64,000 nt of DNA from Daucus carota subsp. sativus (lineage: Eukaryota > Streptophyta > Magnoliopsida > Apiales > Apiaceae). Each line of letters starts with the position of its first letter. Position 1 is the stretch's first letter. The notes under the pieces were generated by a model. It made no database searches. It had not been told where the DNA came from and was given only the letters and a program-made list of their open reading frames with translations. Shown here piece after piece: positions 31,917-43,900 of the stretch. A program made the position numbers and the translations under genes. Location of the stretch: the NCBI RefSeq assembly GCF_001625215.2, contig NC_030385.2, positions 13,571,135-13,635,134 on the forward strand, given 5' to 3'.

Positions 31917-34900
31917 CTAGATGTCGGGAGGATCACCCTCCTCGGGTGGAGGATCAGATGGTGAATATACCATGCCATCTCCAAACCCTGGCCAATCAAC
32001 CTCAACACCAATGGCTCGAAAAGCACTCCCAAGAGCTTGAGTCAAATCCTTTGCAAAACGGCGATGAATGTCATGCATGTCATCTATGCGCCGTGACAAC
32101 CTTCTAAGCTGCACATCACTTAAGAGATCCGGTGGTAGTTTGAGTTCGATTATGGGAGCTTCTTCAATAGATGGTTTAAGATGCTCCTGAAAATTTCTAA
32201 GCTCTTCTACTCCTTCATCTTCGAAATCAGAATCCCCTGTTAAGACGCTCTCTAAGGTACATGGCCTTCGCTTTTGCTCTGTAATAACCCGGATTTTTAA
32301 AAATATTTTTCTTAATATTATAAATGATTTTCTTAAAAAGAAAGGAATAAGATTTAATATTTTATTCCAGTTTAATGAGTTTTCAAAGGTTTATATTTAA
32401 ACCCCGGGTTATTGTGTTATTGATAGATAACTGTATTTTCAAAATGGATTTTTATATATTATTTTGAAAATTCGGTATGAATATTATGTGAATATATGTG
32501 TTATGTGATGAAGTGGTAGTGGTGAATTTGTTTGTTAATTAGTTATGATTAATTATTAATATTATATGATTAATATATGAATTTTTGTGAATTTTATATT
32601 ATCTAGTTTATTGAGCTGAATGCTCGTATGTGTTCGTAATTGAGATATTTCAATTTCTATATGCTCAGGAGAAAATATAGTTTATTTGGATATTTTTATA
32701 TTGATTTATGGAATGTTAGATGATTTTATAATCGATTTACGGATTTAATTGCGTATATTTATATTTATTTATTAATTATGTGACTTCCGTAAAACCGTTC
32801 ACTCGTAACGAGGTAGCAAATTTTCTTCCCGGAAGTTTCGAGAAAACTCACCATTAGCCTAATATCAATATTCCGGACATTTTTCGTGTTTTGACTTTTT
32901 CGATCCGGAGTACGGTTTTCCCTGGAGCCGGTCCGGCGGAGCTTTTCGGTATTCGATAATTATCCATTTTGTCTCGATAAACGTGAACCGAGATATTTTC
33001 TTCATCCTTATCATGTAATAATTGCAATGGGACCCGCAGACCAATAATTGAGTTAAAAAGCCCCGTTTTGATGATTATCTTGAAAACTAGTACCGATTGG
33101 ACCCCACTTTCTTAATATAAAGTTATTAAATACGTATTTTCATGCCATATACGATCCAAAGGGGTACCAATTATTTGTAAATATAAATATACCTTTCTAG
33201 AGCTGATTTTCACCCGTAAAATCATTTCACCAGTTTCTCTGCACGAATACCGAGAGAAACCGAGCGGTGTTCTTCGTGTTCTTCATATTCAAACGTGGAT
33301 TTGAAGGCGTTATTGGAGTCGGAATCAAGCGTGCGAGTAGTCAAATCGAAGATATCGAAGAGTAGAATCCATATCAATGATCAAAAACAACATGAGATTC
33401 ACAGGTAGGGAGTAATTGAGGTTTTAAAATTCGAATTAATATGATTTAAATAGTGAATTTTTGCAAACGTGATTGTTTGATTGTTTTGATGATTCCATGT
33501 TGTAGAGCATGTTTTTCTCGTCGTTTTGGTATATCATATGTCCATTTTTGAGTTCAATAACACCTCGAAAAGTCAGTTTAATCTTTGAAATTGAGTGTTC
33601 TTGGTGTTCTTGCGTTTTTCGCCGGAAAATATTGATTTTTGGCCGGAGATTGCGTTCTGTTAATTCTGGGTATGCATGGCTTATACCATTAGAAAGAGTG
33701 TGAAGAGAGGAATCATTTGGTGGTCTCAAAAAGTATGGAGGTTTCGTTTTTAAAGCACGCCGGAGCTTGAAAGCTCGCCGGCGGCGAAAGAACTTTGGCC
33801 GGATTTTACGGCCAATTTATACCTTGTTTGATGATTTTGATTTCAGAAACGAGTTGTGGGTAGCATATAGAGGTTATCTGGAGGTTTTGGTGTCGAATGG
33901 ACGCCAAGAACGCCGAGTCCGGCGAAGTTAGTGGTGGCCGGCGGCAAATTGCCGTTTGGCCACCCAACTTATGAAGATGGTGAAGTTTGAGTACTGAGGT
34001 TTTGAAACTTACAAAACACCCCCTGGAACTTTTGGAAAGTTACACTTTAAACCCTGGACAAAACTTTCAAAAGTTTACAAAATAAACCTTTTGATTTAAT
34101 TTTCTAAAATTGTTTTATTTAATTATTTTAAATTCCAAAAATAGTTTTTAATTATTTCTTTATTCAAAAATAAATCTAAATTAGTTTATTAATTAATTTT
34201 AATTAGTAATTAATTATTTTAATTAGTCAATTAATTTAAATATTAATTGATTAATTATTTTAATTAATTATTAATTGATTTTAATTGATTAATTAATTGG
34301 ATTTAATTAATCCTTTTTGATTTAAAAATTCCGAAAAATAGTTTCGAGCTTTAAAATATTTTTCTAAATTATTTTCAAGGCTCGATAATTGTTTATGAAT
34401 GATTTCAAGTCCAATTTCAAGTATTTGGGACTTGATTATTTATCCGAAAAGTGATTCTTTTATCGATTTTAATTCCGAAAAATGTTTAAAAATTCCAGAA
34501 AATTCCCGAAAAATCATTTTTAACCCAAGACTTGATTTAAGATCAATTGGGATGAGAAACCTTATGTGTTGTGTGTTGTCTGCTATTGGTTGGATGTCTT
34601 ATGTGTTGATATAAGAGTGAGAAAACGGTTTTGGTCATATCTTTTGATCCGTAAGTCGGAATCGAGTGAAACGAAAGAGAGATGAAAGCTTATAAAGTCT
34701 AGTTTGATATGTCATAATAATATGATGGAGTTGAGAATGTGAATAATTGTGGTTAAATGTGCAGAATGTGATTATATGTTATTGGATTGTTATTAATTAA
34801 TGATTACGTGATATATATGTCTATTCCTGATATTATATACGTGATAAATGACTTATATGACATAGTGTCATGATTTGATTAATATTGGATAAGGACATAT

Positions 34901-37900
34901 GGATTATAGTGATTGGATCTTGTTGGTTGATTGTTGATTGAGATAGGATAACAGGTGGATAGTCTAATAAATAGACGAGACGATGTCGGATTTTCGATAG
35001 GATTCATATGATAAGTGATTGGTAATATGTTATGTGGAATATGACTTGACTATATGGTAGAGTCAAAGCATGATTACGTGTTAAGTGATATGTGATAAGT
35101 TTAAAGGGGTATATAAGTGGGTATCGATATACGTGATATGTATATGCGATATATTGTTTAGTGACTATAGCATTATCTTATTCTCGTAAAGGATTTGGAC
35201 GAGACGTGTACGCTCGAAGACGTCAGAAAGTCAGAATGGTATTGCAAAGCGAATAAGGGATGATTGAGTAAGCGAAGCGAAGTGGCGAATAGAGTATAGC
35301 TAGAGATGGTCTAGAGATTACGAGATGCCTAGATTGTGAAAGTGGAAAGATGAGATAGAGATGTGAGACTGGAGTCAGATTTAAGGCAAGTATCCTAAAC
35401 CTTTCTCTTGGATATATTGCAAATACTCTGATCCATTCCTTTGGTATCTGTTGCAAGAATTTGTACCTTCCCTTTTTATATTTAAAAGTGCATGTGTTCA
35501 GATCCATTCTTTCTATTCTTCAAGTTTCTAAAGAATTTTCGTTTTATTAATTAATTCGAAGTTCAGATTGTCATTGAAGCATGTGTTGCTCAGTGATAGT
35601 TAGAGCTTTGAATGAATTGGGATCTTCTTGATTATTCAACCCGCCATTGTCATGCTGGTTTAGCAGGCTAAATTCAGTTGCTTAGCCGATAATGGAGGAT
35701 ACTGAATAGTTGAGGATTTCCTGAACTGTGATTTATGAAATGATGGATCATAATTTATGAATAGATTATTATCAAAGTTTGATTTGGAATTATTCTGTTG
35801 TTGATGATATTTATGATGATGTTCTGTTAATTTACATTGGCTTCTTGAATTGAATTATAGAATTGGATTATTGTTTTTATATAAACCTGTGGACCAGATT
35901 CGTGGTCATGTTAGGCCAATGAGTGCCTTGGATCTAGTGATAGAGCATGGCGGGGCCTGCTCGGGGTTAGTGCGGAACTGATCAGCTGCCTAACCTTGGT
36001 TTTAATTAAAATGTGATAGTCCAATTCAATAATTCTTTTGGAAAAATTGAATTCCTCATTATTCAATTGCTGCAAGGTATTGTGAACTTCTTATACGATA
36101 CCATGAACTCATGAACTCAGGTTGAATTCTCTTATATCTTGAACTCGTGAACTTCTATTATATAATTTCAGAACTATCATTGTTTATTATTACTTGCTGA
36201 GCATTGTTGCTCACCCTTGCTATTCCTTTCTAAACATTTCAGAAAGGCTTAAAGGTGAGATGATTGATTGAGATTGTGGATAAGGCTAATGCTAGGCGAG
36301 GAGACAGAGTTGAGGATCCAGTGGTCAGGGAGTGGTGAGGAAAGTTGATGAGGTTGGTGCAAGCTGGAATAGTTGACAGTGATTCTTCTTATCGAAGATG
36401 ATCTGACTTGGTAAGAAATATTGTATAGTATTAGTGGTGGATTCTAATTTCAATACTGTAACCTGGAAGCGATCCTGTTGTTTTTGGGGGTTAAAATGTT
36501 CTCTTTCGAGTCACTTATTGAAGTTTAAATGTTCTCTGGAAATTCTTTTATGATGATTTTCAAATTTAAAAGTCAGGTTTTGAAATCATTTGATTTATGT
36601 TCTCATTCAAATCCTTTATTTAATGTTTTCAAGTTTTAAATTCTATTGGATCTTCATTAATAAAAATATTGCAGGTTTTTAAAGTGTTTTAAAAATGGGT
36701 TTTATGTGGTGACGTCAGAATCCAGACCCCCGGATTCCTGGACTGTCACAGTTGGTATCAGAGCAACAGGTTATAAGTATTTGAAATTAGAATATAGATT
36801 TTAGTTTTAAGTTCTATTGATGAGGAATGTTGTGTGACCTCATGTAGAGGTATTGTGAGACTATTTAAAAATAGTCTAGAGATGCGATAGAGGTATAGAA
36901 TCTGGTTAGATGATCAAGTTGAGTGTATAGGTTTAGAGAGATTTTGATTCTTAAGTTTAGACATAGGATTTCTAGTATGTTGACTAATTGAGATGATGAA
37001 TTGTGTGAAAGGTCAAGATTAGACCTAGATAGAAGAGCTTGATAGTGAATGATTGTGTTGAGAATGGTGAAAATGCAGAGTTCAGAGTATTCTGATTATA
37101 CTGCATAGTTGAAAATTGGATTATTGTATTGATTAGAGGATGATATAAATGCATGGTTCATAGTATGTTGACCATGTCAGATATTTGGAAGATGTATATT
37201 ATTTTGAGTGAAGATATGAAGAGTAAGTGTAGAGTATGAGTTGTATTGGATTAGAAGGAGAGATTGGTAGATAGAGGTTGATAGGTGAGAAGTGAATGAT
37301 AGAAAGTATGTGGAATTGAGTCCAGTTATTAGAGATGATGTCTACGGTCAAGTTAGAACGTTAGTCCTCGACGACGACGCTTTAAGTAAGCGGGACGAGG
37401 TGGGCCATAACCCACAGGGCGATGATTCAGAAAATCGAAGATATGCTACGTGTTGTGTTATGGACTTCAAAGGCAACGGGATGAAGCATGAGAACGTGAA
37501 CTACTTGGGCCAGAGTTATTACGGACGATAACGTCTACGATGACATCTTACGAGGCTAATACGAGTCAAATCGATTGATCATCAAGAACGTTGAAAAGAA
37601 GACATATATCGTACAATGATTTATTGAAGTAGAGTCGGAATCTGAGAAGACCTTGGCAATACCTCTATTCAACTAAAGATTCTTTTGATGGTTTTTTTTC
37701 ATCAGTAAGATATTATCATGATATCTTTTCTACAAAAGTTTTGATAAATGAGATCTTCAATTTCTCAAATTCTACGATGACATTGATATTGATTATTGGT
37801 ATGAGTTGGAAAGCAAAGATGTGTGATAAAGGTTTGTTGTGAAGAGATAGTGATGTTCCTTGATATTGTTTGACATTTCTTGATATTCCTTGATATTCTT

Positions 37901-40900
37901 TCATCATCCTTGATATCCCTTGATATTCTCGAGATTCTTTGATATTCCTTGATATTCTCTGAGATTCCTTAACATTTCTTCAATTTGACTGGGATGAACA
38001 ACCCTATTTATAGGGGACACAAGGTATACCTGTCTGTGTGATAGGAGTTGGATGGGACGCCATCACTTGTGTGTGTTGTGATTACAAGAAGGTTAACAAC
38101 CTTTAGTAGTGTCTAATGTGGACACGCAACACCAAGTTCATTGATCATATAGATCTCTCAGTCACTCCTTTATTCAAATATGATCTACCTTGAAAACATC
38201 TTGTTCTGTTCAAAAATTTCCAAAGATGGATTCGTGGGAAATGAATTCTGCAATTGTGAAAGTTGATTCTCAAATTTCTTTAAAGTCAAAGGTATGCCAA
38301 GGCCGATCAAAGGTGAATGATGATACGTTATTACGAAGCGTATAGTGGAATCTTACAAGTGATACGTTTGAGTTCTCTTTGCGGATTCCGAGGACGGAAT
38401 CCTTATAAGGGGGGTAGAATGTAATATCCCATATTATTAAATTCAGATTTGATTATTATAAATCTATTCGTCTAGATATTATTGTTGTCTCTAGTGGAAT
38501 ATTGATGTGATTATGTGAATAGTGTGTATGTGATTATACTTGTTGTGTGGATTGATATGGATTTTACAGATTATGCGTCCTCCTTCTTTCTCTGATTCCG
38601 AGGACGGAATCCCTATAAGGAGGGTAGATTGTAATAACCCGGATTTTTAAAAATATTTTTCTTAATATTATAAATGATTTTCTTAAAAAGAAAGGAATAA
38701 GATTTAATATTTTATTCCAGTTTAATGAGTTTTCAAAGGTTTATATTTAAACCCCGGGTTATTGTGTTATTGATAGATAACTGTATTTTCAAAATGGATT
38801 TTTATATATTATTTTGAAAATTCGGTATGAATATTATGTGAATATATGTGTTATGTGATGAAGTGGTAGTGGTGAATTTGTTTGTTAATTAGTTATGATT
38901 AATTATTAATATTATATGATTAATATATGAATTTTTGTGAATTTTATATTATCTAGTTTATTGAGCTGAATGCTCGTATGTGTTCGTAATTGAGATATTT
39001 CAATTTCTATATGCTCAGGAGAAAATATAGTTTATTTGGATATTTTTATATTGATTTATGGAATGTTAGATGATTTTATAATCGATTTACGGATTTAATT
39101 GCGTATATTTATATTTATTTATTAATTATGTGACTTTCGTAAAACCGTTCACTCGTAACGAGGTAGCAAATTTTCTTCCCGGAAGTTTCGAGAAAACTCA
39201 CCATTAGCCATATTATTAAATTCAGATTTGATTATTATAAATCTATTCGTCTAGATATTATTGTTGTCTCTAGTGGAATATTGATGTGATTATGTGAATA
39301 GTGTGTATGTGATTATACTTGTTGTGTGGATTGATATGGATTTTACAGATTATGCGTCCTCCTTCTTTCTCTGATTCCGAGGACGGAATCCCTATAAGGA
39401 GGGTAGATTGTAATAACCCGGATTTTTAAAAATATTTTTCTTAATATTATAAATGATTTTCTTAAAAAGAAAGGAATAAGATTTAATATTTTATTCCAGT
39501 TTAATGAGTTTTCAAAGGTTTATATTTAAACCCCGGGTTATTGTGTTATTGATAGATAACTGTATTTTCAAAATGGATTTTTATATATTATTTTGAAAAT
39601 TCGGTATGAATATTATGTGAATATATGTGTTATGTGATGAAGTGGTAGTGGTGAATTTGTTTGTTAATTAGTTATGATTAATTATTAATATTATATGATT
39701 AATATATGAATTTTTGTGAATTTTATATTATCTAGTTTATTGAGCTGAATGCTCGTATGTGTTCGTAATTGAGATATTTCAATTTCTATATGCTCAGGAG
39801 AAAATATAGTTTATTTGGATATTTTTATATTGATTTATGGAATGTTAGATGATTTTATAATCGATTTACGGATTTAATTGCGTATATTTATATTTATTTA
39901 TTAATTATGTGACTTCCGTAAAACCGTTCACTCGTAACGAGGTAGCAAATTTTCTTCCCGGAAGTTTCGAGAAAACTCACCATTAGCCTAATATCAATAT
40001 TCCGGACATTTTTCGTGTTTTGACTTTTTCGATCCGGAGTACGGTTTTCCCTGGAGCCGGTCCGGCGGAGCTTTTCGGTATTCGATAATTATCCATTTTG
40101 TCTCGATAAACGTGAACCGAGATATTTTCTTCATCCTTATCATGTAATAATTGCAATGGGACCCGCAGACCAATAATTGAGTTAAAAAGCCCCGTTTTGA
40201 TGATTATCTTGAAAACTAGTACCGATTGGACCCCACTTTCTTAATATAAAGTTATTAAATACGTATTTTCATGCCATATACGATCCAAAGGGGTACCAAT
40301 TATTTGTAAATATAAATATACCTTTCTAGAGCTGATTTTCACCCGTAAAATCATTTCACCAGTTTCTCTGCACGAATACCGAGAGAAACCGAGCGGTGTT
40401 CTTCGTGTTCTTCATATTCAAACGTGGATTTGAAGGCGTTATTGGAGTCGGAATCAAGCGTGCGAGTAGTCAAATCGAAGATATCGAAGAGTAGAATCCA
40501 TATCAATGATCAAAAACAACATGAGATTCACAGGTAGGGAGTAATTGAGGTTTTAAAATTCGAATTAATATGATTTAAATAGTGAATTTTTGCAAACGTG
40601 ATTGTTTGATTGTTTTGATGATTCCATGTTGTAGAGCATGTTTTTCTCGTCGTTTTGGTATATCATATGTCAATTTTTGAGTTCAATAACACCTCGAAAA
40701 GTCAGTTTAATCTTTGAAATTGAGTGTTCTTGGTGTTCTTGCGTTTTTCGCCGGAAAATATTGATTTTTGGCCGGAGATTGCGTTCTGTTAATTCTGGGT
40801 ATGCATGGCTTATACCATTAGAAAGAGTGTGAAGAGAGGAATCATTTGGTGGTCTCAAAAAGTATGGAGGTTTCGTTTTTAAAGCACGCCGGAGCTTGAA

Positions 40901-43900
40901 AGCTCGCCGGCGGCGAAAGAACTTTGGCCGGATTTTACGGCCAATTTATACCTTGTTTGATGATTTTGATTTCAGAAACGAGTTGTGGGTAGCATATAGA
41001 GGTTATCTGGAGGTTTTGGTGTCGAATGGACGCCAAGAACGCCGAGTCCGGCGAAGTTAGTGGTGGCCGGCGGCAAATTGCCGTTTGGCCACCCAACTTA
41101 TGAAGATGGTGAAGTTTGAGTACTGAGGTTTTGAAACTTACAAAACACCCCCTGGAACTTTTGGAAAGTTACACTTTAAACCCTGGACAAAACTTTCAAA
41201 AGTTTACAAAATAAACCTTTTGATTTAATTTTCTAAAATTGTTTTATTTAATTATTTTAAATTCCAAAAATAGTTTTTAATTATTTCTTTATTCAAAAAT
41301 AAATCTAAATTAGTTTATTAATTAATTTTAATTAGTAATTAATTATTTTAATTAGTCAATTAATTTAAATATTAATTGATTAATTATTTTAATTAATTAT
41401 TAATTGATTTTAATTGATTAATTAATTGGATTTAATTAATCCTTTTTGATTTAAAAATTCCGAAAAATAGTTTCGAGCTTTAAAATATTTTTCTAAATTA
41501 TTTTCAAGGCTCGATAATTGTTTATGAATGATTTCAAGTCCAATTTCAAGTATTTGGGACTTGATTATTTATCCGAAAAGTGATTCTTTTATCGATTTTA
41601 ATTCCGAAAAATGTTTAAAAATTCCAGAAAATTCCCGAAAAATCATTTTTAACCCAAGACTTGATTTAAGATCAATTGGGATGAGAAACCTTATGTGTTG
41701 TGTGTTGTCTGCTATTGGTTGGATGTCTTATGTGTTGATATAAGAGTGAGAAAACGGTTTTGGTCATATCTTTTGATCCGTAAGTCGGAATCGAGTGAAA
41801 CGAAAGAGAGATGAAAGCTTATAAAGTCTAGTTTGATATGTCATAATAATATGATGGAGTTGAGAATGTGAATAATTGTGGTTAAATGTGCAGAATGTGA
41901 TTATATGTTATTGGATTGTTATTAATTAATGATTACGTGATATATATGTCTATTCCTGATATTATATACGTGATAAATGACTTATATGACATAGTGTCAT
42001 GATTTGATTAATATTGGATAAGGACATATGGATTATAGTGATTGGATCTTGTTGGTTGATTGTTGATTGAGATAGGATAACAGGTGGATAGTCTAATAAA
42101 TAGACGAGACGATGTCGGATTTTCGATAGGATTCATATGATAAGTGATTGGTAATATGTTATGTGGAATATGACTTGACTATATGGTAGAGTCAAAGCAT
42201 GATTACGTGTTAAGTGATATGTGATAAGTTTAAAGGGGTATATAAGTGGGTATCGATATACGTGATATGTATATGCGATATATTGTTTAGTGACTATAGC
42301 ATTATCTTATTCTCGTAAAGGATTTGGACGAGACGTGTACGCTCGAAGACGTCAGAAAGTCAGAATGGTATTGCAAAGCGAATAAGGGATGATTGAGTAA
42401 GCGAAGCGAAGTGGCGAATAGAGTATAGCTAGAGATGGTCTAGAGATTACGAGATGCCTAGATTGTGAAAGTGGAAAGATGAGATAGAGATGTGAGACTG
42501 GAGTCAGATTTAAGGCAAGTATCCTAAACCTTTCTCTTGGATATATTGCAAATACTCTGATCCATTCCTTTGGTATCTGTTGCAAGAATTTGTACCTTCC
42601 CTTTTTATATTTAAAAGTGCATGTGTTCAGATCCATTCTTTCTATTCTTCAAGTTTCTAAAGAATTTTCGTTTTATTAATTAATTCGAAGTTCAGATTGT
42701 CATTGAAGCATGTGTTGCTCAGTGATAGTTAGAGCTTTGAATGAATTGGGATCTTCTTGATTATTCAACCCGCCATTGTCATGCTGGTTTAGCAGGCTAA
42801 ATTCAGTTGCTTAGCCGATAATGGAGGATACTGAATAGTTGAGGATTTCCTGAACTGTGATTTATGAAATGATGGATCATAATTTATGAATAGATTATTA
42901 TCAAAGTTTGATTTGGAATTATTCTGTTGATGATATTTATGATGATGTTCTGTTAATTTACATTGGCTTCTTGAATTGAATTATAGAATTGGATTATTGT
43001 TTTTATATAAACCTGTGGACCAGATTCGTGGTCATGTTAGGCCAATGAGTGCCTTGGATCTAGTGATAGAGCATGGCGGGGCCTGCTCGGGGTTAGTGCG
43101 GAACTGATCAGCTGCCTAACCTTGGTTTTAATTAAAATGTGATAGTCCAATTCAATAATTCTTTTGGAAAAATTGAATTCCTCATTATTCAATTGCTGCA
43201 AGGTATTGTGAACTTCTTATACGATACCATGAACTCATGAACTCAGGTTGAATTCTCTTATATCTTGAACTCGTGAACTTCTATTATATAATTTCAGAAC
43301 TATCATTGTTTATTATTACTTGCTGAGCATTGTTGCTCACCCTTGCTATTCCTTTCTAAACATTTCAGAAAGGCTTAAAGGTGAGATGATTGATTGAGAT
43401 TGTGGATAAGGCTAATGCTAGGCGAGGAGACAGAGTTGAGGATCCAGTGGTCAGGGAGTGGTGAGGAAAGTTGATGAGGTTGGTGCAAGCTGGAATAGTT
43501 GACAGTGATTCTTCTTATCGAAGATGATCTGACTTGGTAAGAAATATTGTATAGTATTAGTGGTGGATTCTAATTTCAATACTGTAACCTGGAAGCGATC
43601 CTGTTGTTTTTGGGGGTTAAAATGTTCTCTTTCGAGTCACTTATTGAAGTTTAAATGTTCTCTGGAAATTCTTTTATGATGATTTTCAAATTTAAAAGTC
43701 AGGTTTTGAAATCATTTGATTTATGTTCTCATTCAAATCCTTTATTTAATGTTTTCAAGTTTTAAATTCTATTGGATCTTCATTAATAAAAATATTGCAG
43801 GTTTTTAAAGTGTTTTAAAAATGGGTTTTATGTGGTGACGTCAGAATCCAGACCCCCGGATTCCTGGACTGTCACATGCTCCATCTCAGACTTTTCAACA

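Larger units (their letters stand above)
32280..43876 (+). mobile_element. Chromovirus (Tekay/Del-like) derived non-autonomous LTR element (LARD), 11.6 kb
   Basis: LTRs at 32280-36750 (4471 bp) and 39409-43876 (4468 bp) begin TGTAATAACCCGGATTTTTA and end GGACTGTCACA, flanked by TGCTC. The primer site TGGTATCAGAGC (initiator Met) follows the left LTR at 36753-36764. Polypurine tracts precede the right LTR. I saw only one substitution and one 3-bp indel between the LTRs (near 40672 and 42928), so the insertion is young. The 2.66-kb internal region lacks gag and pol except for a tiny integrase-like relic. The element needed proteins from a relative to move. The chromovirus assignment rests on LTR style, primer site and the relic. 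Confidence 0.9.

Noticed and set aside
35223-35507. 94-residue frame on the minus strand, repeated identically at 42352-42636
   Set aside because: It lies inside the non-coding long LTR. Identity between copies reflects the LTR pair, not selection.
37292-37531. 79-residue frame in the LARD internal region
   Set aside because: Only a short piece resembles chromovirus integrase, and that with a frame slip; it is a relic and not a gene.
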